A stretch of 64,000 nt of DNA from Brevibacterium sp. HMSC07C04. GTDB taxonomy: Bacteria > Actinomycetota > Actinomycetes > Actinomycetales > Brevibacteriaceae. The translations under genes and the position numbers were made by a program. This document shows, in pieces, positions 9,559-18,608 of the stretch. The notes below the pieces were generated by a model, which was given only the letters and a program-made list of their open reading frames with translations, was not told where the DNA came from and made no database searches. How positions within the stretch are numbered: the stretch's first letter is position 1; the number at the start of each line of letters is the position of its first letter. The stretch covers positions 112,716 through 176,715 of the forward strand of contig NZ_KV823250.1 of assembly GCF_001815905.1 (NCBI RefSeq). Reading direction: 5' to 3'.

Positions 9559-10419
9559 TCAGCGCTCCTGTCGGGGTAGTTCGGCCATGGTGCTGACGGC
9601 TTCGGCCAGCAGAGCAGAGATGCGCGGTCCTGCGGCCTGGCCGGCTTCGATGACTTCGGCGTGGGACAGGGCAGTGGCGGATACTCCGGCGCCGAGGTTG
9701 GTCACCAGTGAAATGCCGACAACTTCCAATCCGGCGGCCCGTGCTGCGATTGCTTCGAGCGCGGTGGACATGCCGACGAGGTCTGCGCCGAGGGTGCGGG
9801 CCATGCGCACTTCCGCCGGGGTTTCGTAGTGCGGTCCGGGGAACTGGGCGTAGACGCCGTCTTTGAGTTCAGGGTCCACACTGCGCAGAACCTCGCGAAG
9901 ACGCGGTGAGTAGAGGTCGGTCAGGTCAACGAAGTTCGCACCTTCGAGCGGGCTGATGGCGGTGAGGTTGAGGTGGTCGCTGATGATGACCGGGGTGCCG
10001 GGTGCGAACTCTTCCGAGGTTGAACCGCAGCCGTTGGTCAGCACGAGCTTGTCGGCGCCGGCGGCCGCTGCGGTGCGGACTCCGTGGGCGACTGCGCGTA
10101 CGCCGCGGCCTTCGTAGTAGTGGGTGCGGGCACCGAGCACGAGGGCGACTTTGTCGCTGTTCTTCAGGCGAATGGAACGCAGGGTACCGCCGTGGCCGGC
10201 GACGACCGAGGCGTGGAATCCGGGAACTTCTGCCGCCGGGGTTTCGGCGATCGTGTCGCCCAGCAGGTCTGCTGCGCTTCCCCAGCCGGAGCCGAGAACC
10301 AGGGCGATGTCGTGTTTGTCGACACCGGCTGCCGAGTTGATGACCGCTGCGGCTTCTTCGGCCGCTTTCATGGGATTGTCCGTCATCTGCGCCTTAGTGG
10401 GCGAGGTATTCGAAGTCAT
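9559..10419 (-). CDS. purine-nucleoside phosphorylase
   Basis: Trimeric-type purine nucleoside phosphorylase (PNP/MTAP family), 286 residues, splitting inosine or guanosine into base and ribose-1-phosphate. Visible motifs: LVLGSGWG for the phosphate loop, a His in VAGHGG, ARTHYYEG, LTNGCGS, YAQFPGPHYETPAEVRM and GMSTALEAIAAR for purine binding. ATG 10419 (MTSNTSPTK) is preferred; a longer in-frame version to 10482 adds only promoter-like sequence. The bases just upstream of the ATG (TACCGTTAT) look like a -10 element, so the mRNA may be leaderless. First gene of a two-gene unit with the mutase. Confidence 0.92.
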   Translation of the reverse strand: MTSNTSPTKAQMTDNPMKAAEEAAAVINSAAGVDKHDIALVLGSGWGSAADLLGDTIAETPAAEVPGFHASVVAGHGGTLRSIRLKNSDKVALVLGARTHYYEGRGVRAVAHGVRTAAAAGADKLVLTNGCGSTSEEFAPGTPVIISDHLNLTAISPLEGANFVDLTDLYSPRLREVLRSVDPELKDGVYAQFPGPHYETPAEVRMARTLGADLVGMSTALEAIAARAAGLEVVGISLVTNLGAGVSATALSHAEVIEAGQAAGPRISALLAEAVSTMAELPRQER

Positions 10420-10551
10420 GTCATAACGGTAGCGGAATGCCCTTGCGCCGGGCAGAGTGGGACACAGCTCTTCTGGGCACAACTGCCGCCTCTGGGTGCT
10501 GGTGTGGGCGGGCCTAAAATAGTGGGGTCAGTTGCCCTGGAAGGACTTTGT

Positions 10552-11535
10552 ATGCATATCCGCCCTTTTGTCGACGGTGACGATCTCAAGCTCAACACGA
10601 TCCTCGGCGATCCGCAGAATCCTGCCGCTCACATGGCTCGTTCGCTGTTTCGGGCGGATGCTGATGCTCCTGTCAGCCGGGCCGTTGTCGCCCAGGTGGC
10701 TGATGATGTTCTGATCGGTGCCGCTGTGGTCGCGCAGTCGCCCGCGCACCCTACGCGTGCGTGGGCACATGTTGAGGTCGCCCCGACCGATGAACGCCGA
10801 GGTGTCGGTTCGGCTCTGCTGAGCGCCGTACGCGAGGCTGTTGTCGGCACGGACCTTGAGGGTCTGCCGTTGCGGGCTCGGGTGGAGCCGGGCACTGCGG
10901 GAGCGCAGGCCGCTGCGGCATGGGGCTTTTCGCCGCTGTTTCGCACCCGGGTGGTCCGCATTGAGGCTGCCGGGCTGGGTGGTTTGGGTGCTGACCGGTT
11001 GGAGGACTTCGAGGTGACTGCGACCGGTTCTGTTGCGCTGACCCAGGCGTTTGGCCGCTGGTATGCGGGCGTTAATCGCGCTGACCGTCCGGCCGAGATG
11101 ACGATTGGCCAGGTCAACCAGCGTTTCCTGTCTGAGGCAACCGGTGCGCACGGTGCGGCGCTCATGCGCAGGGCTGGTCAGATCATGGCTTTCGCAGTGT
11201 CGTTCCCCGCAATTGACGATGGTGAGGACGGTGCGACCGAGCTGACCGTCGGCTCCGTGTACGACGGGGCTGTGTCCGGTGGCGCGGTGTCCGACGGTGA
11301 TGCGGCCGGGGCTGAGGGCGACGGCGCTGTGCACCAGGCGGAATCGGCTGATACTCCTGAGTTCCAGGCCGCACTGGAGGACACGGGCGCGCTCATTGCC
11401 CGTCTGTCGACGGACACCCCTGTTGTGGTTGAGGTAACAGGCGAAATGCCGGTGCTCTCAACGCTCATTGATGGGCTGGTGGAGGCCGGCAAAGCACGCG
11501 TGCTCTACGAGTACGACACGGTTGCCACCAGCTGA
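10552..11535 (+). CDS. GNAT-family N-acetyltransferase
   Basis: 327-residue protein beginning MHIRPF with one recognisable acetyl-CoA-binding GNAT segment (HVEVAPTDERRGVGSALL; R/Q-x-x-G-x-G/A type loop). The C-terminal half resembles the second, degenerate GNAT fold seen in tandem mycothiol-synthase-like proteins but contains an Ala/Gly/Asp-rich insertion (GAVSGGAVSDGDAAGAEG) and I see no second acetyl-CoA loop. AAGGA lies six bases before the ATG at 10552, and TAAAAT near 10516-10521 could be the -10 box. Substrate unknown. Its end lies three bases from the end of the convergent FtsK-like gene. Confidence 0.75.
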   Translation: MHIRPFVDGDDLKLNTILGDPQNPAAHMARSLFRADADAPVSRAVVAQVADDVLIGAAVVAQSPAHPTRAWAHVEVAPTDERRGVGSALLSAVREAVVGTDLEGLPLRARVEPGTAGAQAAAAWGFSPLFRTRVVRIEAAGLGGLGADRLEDFEVTATGSVALTQAFGRWYAGVNRADRPAEMTIGQVNQRFLSEATGAHGAALMRRAGQIMAFAVSFPAIDDGEDGATELTVGSVYDGAVSGGAVSDGDAAGAEGDGAVHQAESADTPEFQAALEDTGALIARLSTDTPVVVEVTGEMPVLSTLIDGLVEAGKARVLYEYDTVATS

Positions 11536-11538
11536 GTC

Positions 11539-14500
11539 TCACAGCGGTTCTCCTTCTTTCGGCGTGACGGGGCCTTCTGACCGGTCAGGTTTCTGTGGCG
11601 GAGTTCCCTGCAGCTGAATGGGTATCGCGGCAGTCCGCGTGATGAACCACGCAACACCCGGTGGGGCCACCGGCAGGTGTCGCAGGCCCAGGTTTTCCAG
11701 TTCGGCCTGGGCTCTGGCTCCGACGATGATTCTGGGGCCCAAAGCGCTCGCCTGTGCAGCAGGTGAACCGTACGGCAGCTGTTCGTGCAGACCCCATCCG
11801 AGAATTGCTCGATCTGCCGTCATAGCCGGTGCTAGGTCACTTGGAAGTGCGTCGGCCGCACTGAGCTGCGTGAAGCAGTCGGGCAGGCCTGCCGCTATAG
11901 CCTGCCGCACCTCGGCAGGACCGATGATGCTCAGCACTTGGCCGTGCTCTTCCGTGTCCCACACAGCCGGTTGGCCGCAGGGGTCGTAGCCGAGAATGCC
12001 GTAGGCCGGTGAACGCCCGGCACCCCACGGCAGCGGGAGAGGCGATTCAGCAATATCGCCTCCAACACCCGCAGTGGCGGTAGACTTGGCAGCAGCGGCA
12101 GAACCGACAGCACTTGCCGCACAGGCGATCTGCACATCGACCCCGTCAGCTCCGATAACGTCCGCCCCCAGCGCATGGTGTCTTTCATCAGCACTGGCAC
12201 CGGCACAATCGGTGGGCGGGCCGATGAGAACAGCACGTCCGGCGGGTGGAAAACCGTCAAAGCGGTGATTGCTGAGCCCGAGAAAAATAGCGTCACCGTC
12301 AGAGGCAGGTGGGAAGAAAACTCGTCTGCTGACCGATCCGCCGACCCGCGAATGCAGTGTTCTGCGGTCGCACACAATAGTGGTCGCAGCGTCGCCGAGC
12401 AGCGCCTCCACCCGCATGAGGATGTGCGGCTGGGCAGTCAGGTGTTCGAAATCGTCGATGAACACCCGCGGTCGGCCACCGGAAGAGATCGTGCGTTCAA
12501 TCAGACCGAGCGCGTATTCCACCAGCCAGGCATCGGAATGATTGACTACGAGCAGCTCATACCGGCAGTGCGAGGGCTTGTCTCGCGTAAAGACCACACC
12601 GGTCGGAGCCACAATGCCGTCTGATGCTGAGCCAGACGATAGCGCCCTACCACGTTCACATGTGCTGTCAGACCCATCGGCAAGCAGCCACAGCAGGGAT
12701 GACTTGCCCGTGCGGGGCCCTCCCAGAATCGCTGTGCTGATATCGGCATCGGGTGTCCAGTCGACGAGAGTTTGGCGGTCAGGAAGGTCAATCCGCCCCA
12801 CGGGGCCTGAATCGGTGAACGGCAGGATGTCCGGCAGCGCCTCCGGAGTGATCCTGCGCGTGCGCTGCGGCGGACTGATCTGCCGCAGCTTCTGCAGGAT
12901 CGGTGCAGGCGGGTCTTCAACTTCGATACCGCACTCACCCGAGGCGGAATCGCTTTCGCGCTTGCCACCCGCCAGCAGCCGCCAACTCACCGTGGTGGAC
13001 ACGTCGGTGGGAACATCCAGCGAGGCTGCGCGAAACATATCGCTGCGGTGGCCAGTGGATATGCAGCCCATGCCCGGCCGGTCCGGTGGGATATCGGCAG
13101 CCGCGGGGGAATCGAGAACTTCGAGTGAGTCGGCAGCGTCTCGCACCCGCATGCAGACGCGCAGTGCGATGTTCGTCCGCATGCGCGATGTGATGACCCC
13201 CGAGGGCTTCTGCGTGGCAAGGACTATGTGGATGCCCAGCGATCGGCCCAGCGCGGTGAGAGATTCGAGCGCTTCAACACCGGGTGGAAAATCTGCTGTC
13301 AGCACTTGGAATTCGTCGATCACAACGACGATTCTGGGCAGCGGAGGTTCAGCACCGGCCTGATTGTGCGCATCGATGTCAGGACAGCCCGACTCTTTGA
13401 GAACTGCTTCGCGGTAGCGAACTTCGGCCTGAACGCTGCGCAGTGTGCGCAGAGCCGATCGCAGGTCCAGGTTGTCCGAACACGATTCAACGTGCGGCAG
13501 GTCAGCAAGTGGGGCAAATGCTGCTCCGCCCTTGAAATCCATGAGGATAAGCCGCAGCTCCTCCGGCTTTCTGCTTCGGCACAAAGCGGCGATCCAAGTC
13601 TGCAGGAGGACAGATTTTCCGCTTCCGGTGGTTCCGGCGACAAGAGCGTGCGGCCCATCGGCGCGCAGATCAGCGAAGATCGGACCATTTTCGCCCATGC
13701 CGATGGGAACAGCCGTTTGCGTACACTGGGCCGCAAGATCATCGAAGCTCACGGGTGCGGCCCACGCATCCGCTGTTCCTGCAGTGTGCGGGCACAGGCT
13801 GAGGAACCGACCGGTAGTCATACGCGCGGGATTGAACATTCCAGGTTGGGGAACAGCTGCAGAAGACGGAGCGGCTTGCACAATTCGCGCCGTGCGGGCA
13901 GACGCTTCGATTACAACACGGTGCCGTGTTTCAGCGCCCGCCACCACGATGCGGTCGTCTTCAACTGTGATCGACACTTCTGCGTCGCTGTCGACACAGC
14001 TCTCGCCGCGAACACAGGGGCAGGTCGGCAGGACAGACACCAGTTCCGGTGAGCGCTGGACAGCCGCGTGACCGTGGACAAGAGGTACAGACGCAGTGCA
14101 GACCTGAGCGCACAGCGCGCGGGCAATCGGCACGGCTTCTGCACCGCAGAGCACCACAGCATGTTGCCGCAGGTCGATGTTGATGGGCGCCTGCGTTTGA
14201 ATTCTGCGACTGTCAGCCTCGATCGGCAGCACGGTCCGACCCTCGAGTGTCTGGCAAGCCGCACAGTAATCGTCATCCCATGATTCTTCGGGCTCGGCAG
14301 GTTCGGCAACAGCAGCCGGAAGAAGAACAGTCCCGTATCCGACACACACCGTCAGCGGGTCTCGACTGGGTGGGATCTTCGCTTCGACTGTCTGCAGATT
14401 GACTTCATCTGCCAAAGCACGCAGCCGGGCTGCGTAGGCGCGCAGTCCTTCGGCTGACTGTCGGCGGATGCGCCGACGCTCCGTGAGCAGCTGCAGTCCC

Positions 14501-15132
14501 GCGCTCAGCGGTCCCGAGAGGCTGAAGGCAAGAAACCACCACACCTGCATCGCCACGGCCAAGACAATCCCAATGAGCAGCGGAAGGATCAGATGCAGTA
14601 TCGATGGGCGGTTCAGCTGCGCTACCCGCGGCGCTTTCGGCCAGGGAATAGTTGAGCTGCTGACGGTCTCAGGCTGCCCGTCGTCAACAACCACGATGCT
14701 GCTGCCAACCGTGTTCGTGCCGAACTGCAGTCGCTGCGGAACACGCGATGCGAAAGGGTCGTGCAGGCAGAAGTCAGCACGCTCGCTGCGGCCGACCGTG
14801 ACGGAGTGGGCAGGCAGGATGAAAGCGAAACCCGCATCCGGTCCGGCCACAACTGTGGCGGCCGGCTGAACGCCGGTCAGTCCAGCGCGCACATCCAGCT
14901 GGCTTGGACGGCTGACCACGGTTGCCGGATACCGGGCACACCATTGGCGCCAGGTTTCCGAGGCGGGCCGGAAGTGTTCGCCATCGGGGCTGACCGCCCA
15001 CGCAGTCGCCGACTCAGCTGCGGTGTGACGGGTGAAGGCCGCTAGAACATCAGCAGCACTCGCCCGGTCAGGGGCACTGAGCGCATAGGACGCGTGCCCC
15101 TGACCGGTGACGTGAACTGTTGTCTGAGCCAT
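11539..15132 (-). CDS. FtsK/SpoIIIE-type ATPase, EccC/EssC-like, with FHA-like N-terminus
   Basis: Large membrane-anchored ATPase, 1197 residues from ATG 15132. Order of parts: an N-terminal region with an FHA-like segment (VGRSERADFCLHDPFASR, near 112-130), two membrane helices near 180-210, a coiled stretch, then an FtsK domain with Walker A GTTGSGKS near 500 and Walker B IVVVIDEF. A second ATPase module has GGPRTGKSS near 808 and VFIDDF, and a third, degenerate module follows. This is the architecture of type VII secretion motors (EccC/EssC), not of chromosome-segregating FtsK, which ends in a gamma domain. No WXG100, EccB, EccD or mycosin gene is in the window; it lies next to a Tad pilus cluster. 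The longer in-frame start at 15210 has no support. Confidence 0.8.
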   Translation of the reverse strand: MAQTTVHVTGQGHASYALSAPDRASAADVLAAFTRHTAAESATAWAVSPDGEHFRPASETWRQWCARYPATVVSRPSQLDVRAGLTGVQPAATVVAGPDAGFAFILPAHSVTVGRSERADFCLHDPFASRVPQRLQFGTNTVGSSIVVVDDGQPETVSSSTIPWPKAPRVAQLNRPSILHLILPLLIGIVLAVAMQVWWFLAFSLSGPLSAGLQLLTERRRIRRQSAEGLRAYAARLRALADEVNLQTVEAKIPPSRDPLTVCVGYGTVLLPAAVAEPAEPEESWDDDYCAACQTLEGRTVLPIEADSRRIQTQAPINIDLRQHAVVLCGAEAVPIARALCAQVCTASVPLVHGHAAVQRSPELVSVLPTCPCVRGESCVDSDAEVSITVEDDRIVVAGAETRHRVVIEASARTARIVQAAPSSAAVPQPGMFNPARMTTGRFLSLCPHTAGTADAWAAPVSFDDLAAQCTQTAVPIGMGENGPIFADLRADGPHALVAGTTGSGKSVLLQTWIAALCRSRKPEELRLILMDFKGGAAFAPLADLPHVESCSDNLDLRSALRTLRSVQAEVRYREAVLKESGCPDIDAHNQAGAEPPLPRIVVVIDEFQVLTADFPPGVEALESLTALGRSLGIHIVLATQKPSGVITSRMRTNIALRVCMRVRDAADSLEVLDSPAAADIPPDRPGMGCISTGHRSDMFRAASLDVPTDVSTTVSWRLLAGGKRESDSASGECGIEVEDPPAPILQKLRQISPPQRTRRITPEALPDILPFTDSGPVGRIDLPDRQTLVDWTPDADISTAILGGPRTGKSSLLWLLADGSDSTCERGRALSSGSASDGIVAPTGVVFTRDKPSHCRYELLVVNHSDAWLVEYALGLIERTISSGGRPRVFIDDFEHLTAQPHILMRVEALLGDAATTIVCDRRTLHSRVGGSVSRRVFFPPASDGDAIFLGLSNHRFDGFPPAGRAVLIGPPTDCAGASADERHHALGADVIGADGVDVQIACAASAVGSAAAAKSTATAGVGGDIAESPLPLPWGAGRSPAYGILGYDPCGQPAVWDTEEHGQVLSIIGPAEVRQAIAAGLPDCFTQLSAADALPSDLAPAMTADRAILGWGLHEQLPYGSPAAQASALGPRIIVGARAQAELENLGLRHLPVAPPGVAWFITRTAAIPIQLQGTPPQKPDRSEGPVTPKEGEPL

Positions 15133-15290
15133 GCTCGGAACATAGGACAGCAGGGGAGAACCGCGCAGCCTGCTGCTTAGCCCTGTGCATTGCCGTTGTC
15201 TTATCCACACTGCGCCGAACAGAAGTCACCGGATCACATCGGCACCATCGCAGCCGCCCGGGCTGACGCAGCCGAGCGGCACCTCGAGAT

Positions 15291-15725
15291 TTACCGCCGG
15301 GCGGGATCGAGCAGAGCGCCCTCAACCGTGACCGATGCGCGCAGCGGCAGTCCCTTTGGCACAAAAGGGCTGATCAGAACTGGTCTGTAGCCGGCGGTGA
15401 GTTCTACGGAAACGTGATTGGCATCGGTGGTCTGCGCCCGCACGCGCATGTTGGTCCACCGGGAATCGTCGGCGGAGAGCCGAATATAGCGGCTGGCTGC
15501 GCTTTCGATATCGGAATTGGTGAAGTAGAGGGACGGCCGTTCTGTCAGACCTGGTGTGTAGGAGTCCGCGGCGGCCAGGGCAGCTGAATCCGCCAGGGCA
15601 AACAGCTTCCTGTGGGCCATGTAGATATCGGTGATGACAACCGCAATGATCAGCAGCGCCAAGGCGATGCTCATGAAGCCGATCGACAGAGGCATGATCG
15701 ATCCGCGGTCCCTGCGGCGGTTCAT
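15291..15725 (-). CDS. TadG-like pilus-assembly protein
   Basis: 144 residues with the N-terminal RDRGSIMPLSIGFMSIAL motif, one membrane helix and a following helix with ADSAALAAADSY, the pattern of TadG/Rv3656-type (Pilus_assembly TadG, DUF4134-like) proteins of actinobacterial Tad loci. No von Willebrand domain is present, so it is the short form. It overlaps the preceding TadE-like gene by 4 bp (ATGA) and is the last gene of the pilus operon. Function within pilus assembly is inferred from family and position. Confidence 0.72.
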   Translation of the reverse strand: MNRRRDRGSIMPLSIGFMSIALALLIIAVVITDIYMAHRKLFALADSAALAAADSYTPGLTERPSLYFTNSDIESAASRYIRLSADDSRWTNMRVRAQTTDANHVSVELTAGYRPVLISPFVPKGLPLRASVTVEGALLDPARR

Positions 15726-16147
15726 GGTCTGACCTCGCCGAATGCCGCAACGATGTCGGCGTGCTCTGACTGCACGGTGATGCCTGCCCTGCCGCCGCTG
15801 GCCAGCCAGTTGGGGATGCCAGGCAGCGGAACCGTAGATCTCACAGTTGCCGTTACACGAGTCCCGTCTTTCTGACAGTCCCCGGCACAGTCAAAGCTGA
15901 TGGTGTATTCGGCAGAGTCCAAACCGAAGTCGGCAAAGTGCAGCTTTGCCGACTGCTGTGCGCGCTCCTGAGCCGTCTGCGGGTAGCGGGCGGCCGCGCG
16001 TGCGGCATCGACGGCAGAAGCCTGGGCCGCGTAGGCGGCTGACTGTACCTGCGAGAACGCAACAGCCCCGTACACCAGGGGGATGATGAGGACGATCGAG
16101 GCGAAGATGAACTCGATCGGGGCCCGCCCAGCATCCGCTTTCCTCAT
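15722..16147 (-). CDS. TadE-like minor pseudopilin 2
   Basis: 141 residues beginning MRKADAGRAPIEFIFASIVL. Charged leader, then Glu at the fifth position of a hydrophobic helix, as in TadE/TadF pseudopilins cleaved by a TadV-type peptidase. A helical stretch rich in Ala and Gln follows, then a small domain with a CAGDC pair (possible disulfide). ATG overlaps the upstream stop (ATGA). It presumably forms part of the minor pilin complex with the next TadE-like protein. Confidence 0.75.
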   Translation of the reverse strand: MRKADAGRAPIEFIFASIVLIIPLVYGAVAFSQVQSAAYAAQASAVDAARAAARYPQTAQERAQQSAKLHFADFGLDSAEYTISFDCAGDCQKDGTRVTATVRSTVPLPGIPNWLASGGRAGITVQSEHADIVAAFGEVRP

Positions 16148-16554
16148 GACGGGTCCTCCATCAGGGCGCGCCCCCGCAGCTCCCACACGCCGCCGGGGCC
16201 CAGAAACCCGACCACGGGAACCGGGGTGCGGACAGTGACGGTGACCAGCCCCGCCTCGCGGTCTTCTTCGACCGTGATGTCTTCCGCGTAGCGCGGTGAA
16301 ATCGCGGTGGTGATGAGTTCGCGCGCAACATCCGCTCCCTGTGCGGGCGTGTGGCCGACGAGGCTGGCGTGGCGGGCACCTGCCAGGGCTGAATCCGTCA
16401 CGGTGTTGCGCACGTGGATGGCCAGCACAATCTGCAGAACGGCCGCGAAGACCAGGCTCAGCAGCGCTGCGACAAGGACGAATTCGGCAACCGCGTTGCC
16501 TGCATCGGCCCTGCGGGCGGGTGTTTTGCAAGCTGGCGCTCTGCTTGCAGTCAT
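16144..16554 (-). CDS. TadE-like minor pseudopilin 1
   Basis: 136 residues. After a basic leader (ARRADAGNAVAEFVLVAALL) comes the TadE hydrophobic helix with the conserved Glu, then LAIHVRNTVTDSALAGARHASLVG, typical of actinobacterial TadE. The ATG at 16554 overlaps the stop of the small pilin gene, which argues against the longer in-frame start at 16626. Likely a minor pilin or assembly factor in the membrane. Confidence 0.8.
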   Translation of the reverse strand: MTASRAPACKTPARRADAGNAVAEFVLVAALLSLVFAAVLQIVLAIHVRNTVTDSALAGARHASLVGHTPAQGADVARELITTAISPRYAEDITVEEDREAGLVTVTVRTPVPVVGFLGPGGVWELRGRALMEDPS

Positions 16555-16772
16555 CAGCCGGCGCTGCGGACCTTGTTCATTGCGTCTTGGAAGAAGCTGG
16601 TGAACGCTTCGCCGGCCAATGCCCACAAGCCGACAACCAAGGCCGCGGTCATAACTGTTATGAGCACCCAGCCGGGAACATCCCCGCGGTCGCTGCGGCG
16701 GCGACGCGGTGCTGCCGGTGCGAAGACGACAGCGGCGAAGGCCAGGAGGCGTGCGGTGAATCGGTCAAACAT
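16554..16772 (-). CDS. small Flp/DUF4244-like pilin candidate
   Basis: 72 residues, with GGAGAA just before the ATG at 16772. A basic leader (RRRRSDRGDVPG) precedes one hydrophobic helix (WVLITVMTAALVVGLWALAG) and a short amphipathic tail (FTSFFQDAMNKVRSAG). Size, topology and location between tadC and tadE match the small pilin slot of actinobacterial Tad operons. The usual Gly-x(4)-Glu of Flp pilins is not obvious, so it could be a DUF4244-type companion and not the major pilin. Confidence 0.65.
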   Translation of the reverse strand: MFDRFTARLLAFAAVVFAPAAPRRRRSDRGDVPGWVLITVMTAALVVGLWALAGEAFTSFFQDAMNKVRSAG

Positions 16773-16806
16773 GAATTCTCCTTTGAACTTGTGTCGGGGC
16801 GAATCT

Positions 16807-17733
16807 CTACGGTCCCAGCTGCAGGACAGCGAGCGATGGATAGACAGCGAAGATGACGGTGATCGGCAGGACGAAAGCGACAACGGGAACGAGCATCCCG
16901 ACCTCTTTGCGGCCTGCCAGTTCCATGAGTGAACGGCGGCCCTCAGCACGGACATCAGCAGCCTGGGCGCGCAGAACCTCTGACAGGGGAGTGCCTCGGG
17001 CAATCGCGACGGCAATGCCATCGACGAACTGGCCGAGGCTGCGCACCCCGGAGCGCTGCGCCATGGTGTCAAGAGCCTCCACCAGGGGTGTCCCAGTGCG
17101 TGCCTCGGCTAACGCAGCCTGCAGTTCGCGGCTCAGCTCCCCGGTTGTTGTGCGGCAGATGCGCTCAAGAGCGTCGACGGTGGATTCGCCGGCGGTGATG
17201 GACAGCGCGAGCAGTTCGGCAATAGTCGGGAACTCCGCGAGGATCCGCTGTTCGCGGCGACGGACGGCGCGTGTGAGAAGCCAGTCGTTGAAGAAGTGCC
17301 CGGCGACGCCGCACAGGACGAGCATTGTGATGACTACGACGGGGTAGAAGCCGCGCAGAGCAGACAGACCGACTGCAGCCGCGATGCCGATGACGATTCC
17401 GGTGGCGGTCCAGACGATCTGCTGGGCGCGGAAGCGCTCAACTGTGGCATGCGGGCCCAGGCGTTCCAGCCGACTGCGCACCCCGGCATCGGTTGTCAGT
17501 CGTTCACCCAGCCAGCTGGCGGCCCGGCCCACGGCGGTGTCGATGATTCCGCGAAGCCCGCTGGTATCCGGTGCTGACAGTGAGTACATCCGGCCCACGG
17601 TTTCGGACTCCCGCATGTACGGTGCCAGACGATCCTCAAGGCTGGGCCGGCGCATAATCGGCAGGGACAGCACGAGATTGACAGCGGCAATGCCGATGAG
17701 CATGCCCAGGGCGATGACAGCGACGGGAGACAT
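16807..17733 (-). CDS. tadC: TadC-like inner-membrane protein of Tad pilus
   Basis: Type II secretion F-domain (GspF/T2SSF) protein, 308 residues, with membrane helices at the N-terminus, centre and C-terminus. The core reads FPTIAELLALSITAGESTVDALERI and GTPLSEVLRAQAADVRAEGRR, typical of TadC. It would form the platform on which the TadA ATPase acts, together with TadB. The ATG at 17733 shares a base with the TadB stop (TAATG), so the long upstream extension of the open frame is not used. Confidence 0.85.
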   Translation of the reverse strand: MSPVAVIALGMLIGIAAVNLVLSLPIMRRPSLEDRLAPYMRESETVGRMYSLSAPDTSGLRGIIDTAVGRAASWLGERLTTDAGVRSRLERLGPHATVERFRAQQIVWTATGIVIGIAAAVGLSALRGFYPVVVITMLVLCGVAGHFFNDWLLTRAVRRREQRILAEFPTIAELLALSITAGESTVDALERICRTTTGELSRELQAALAEARTGTPLVEALDTMAQRSGVRSLGQFVDGIAVAIARGTPLSEVLRAQAADVRAEGRRSLMELAGRKEVGMLVPVVAFVLPITVIFAVYPSLAVLQLGP

Positions 17734-18608
17734 TATGACCTCAGAACTCGTGGCTCTTCCGGCAGTCTGCCGATTCTCTTCATGGCCGAATACGCGGTGA
17801 GCGACACCACCAGCCCGACGGCCAGAAGCAATGCGCCGCGCGGTGAACTGTAGGCGGCAGCAGCTTCCGGCCGGGTGGCGAGCATGCCCAGAACAACCCA
17901 CGGGGCGGCCACCGCCAGCCGAGCACCGGTGACAGTCCACGACTGGCGTGCTGTGAGTTCTGCCCGGGTGCGTGAATCTTCACGCAGAAAGTGACTCAGC
18001 GTTTTCAGCAGGGTTCCCAAATCGGATCCGCCGACATCGCGGGTCACTCGCAACGCGGCCACGATTCGATCAGCCACTGGATCGGCCGCTGCTTCTTTCA
18101 ACCGGTCCAGAGCGACAGAGAAAACACCCGTTGCGCGGTATTCGCGGGCAAACACTGCGAAGATCGGGCGCAGGCCCTCGGGGCCGCGTTCGGCAAGAGC
18201 TGCAACAGCCTCGGGCAGGGACAGCCCGGCACGCACACCCGAACTCAAATGGTCGACCGCCTGCGGCCACAGGTCGCGGCGGACGAAAGCCGTTTTGCGT
18301 GCTTTTGCCTTCAAAACGGCAAATGGCGCCGCCGCTGCAAAGATGCCAAAGCACGCGGCGATCGGCACTGCCGCCGTGATTGCCCACACTGTGAACATCG
18401 TCAGCACCGCAGCGAGAGCGGCAACCGCGAAAACGTGCGCTGCCCTCAGACGGTGGAACCCGGCGGCTCGCAGCTGATCTTCGAGGTTTTGGATGAAGCC
18501 GAGCGTGCGTTTGTGTTTGGGCGGGCCGTCCCACATGGCCAGCCACAGCAGTGCCAATCCGGTGCCGATTCCCATGCCGCACATAACGGCGGTTGCCGAG
18601 GCGCTCAT
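17733..18608 (-). CDS. tadB: TadB-like inner-membrane protein of Tad pilus
   Basis: GspF-family platform protein, 291 residues, with N-terminal helices and a T2SSF core (LWPQAVDHLSSGVRAGLSLPEAVAAL, then GGSDLGTLLKTLSHFLREDSR). A C-terminal helix pair ends with the charged tail KRIGRLPEEPRV. It overlaps tadA by 4 bp and tadC by 1 bp, so the three genes are translationally coupled. Confidence 0.85.
   Translation of the reverse strand: MSASATAVMCGMGIGTGLALLWLAMWDGPPKHKRTLGFIQNLEDQLRAAGFHRLRAAHVFAVAALAAVLTMFTVWAITAAVPIAACFGIFAAAAPFAVLKAKARKTAFVRRDLWPQAVDHLSSGVRAGLSLPEAVAALAERGPEGLRPIFAVFAREYRATGVFSVALDRLKEAAADPVADRIVAALRVTRDVGGSDLGTLLKTLSHFLREDSRTRAELTARQSWTVTGARLAVAAPWVVLGMLATRPEAAAAYSSPRGALLLAVGLVVSLTAYSAMKRIGRLPEEPRVLRS

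Noticed and set aside
11539..15132. Chromosome-segregation FtsK
   Set aside because: No gamma DNA-binding domain, only two membrane helices, an FHA-like N-terminus and several tandem ATPase modules, which fits EccC/EssC better.
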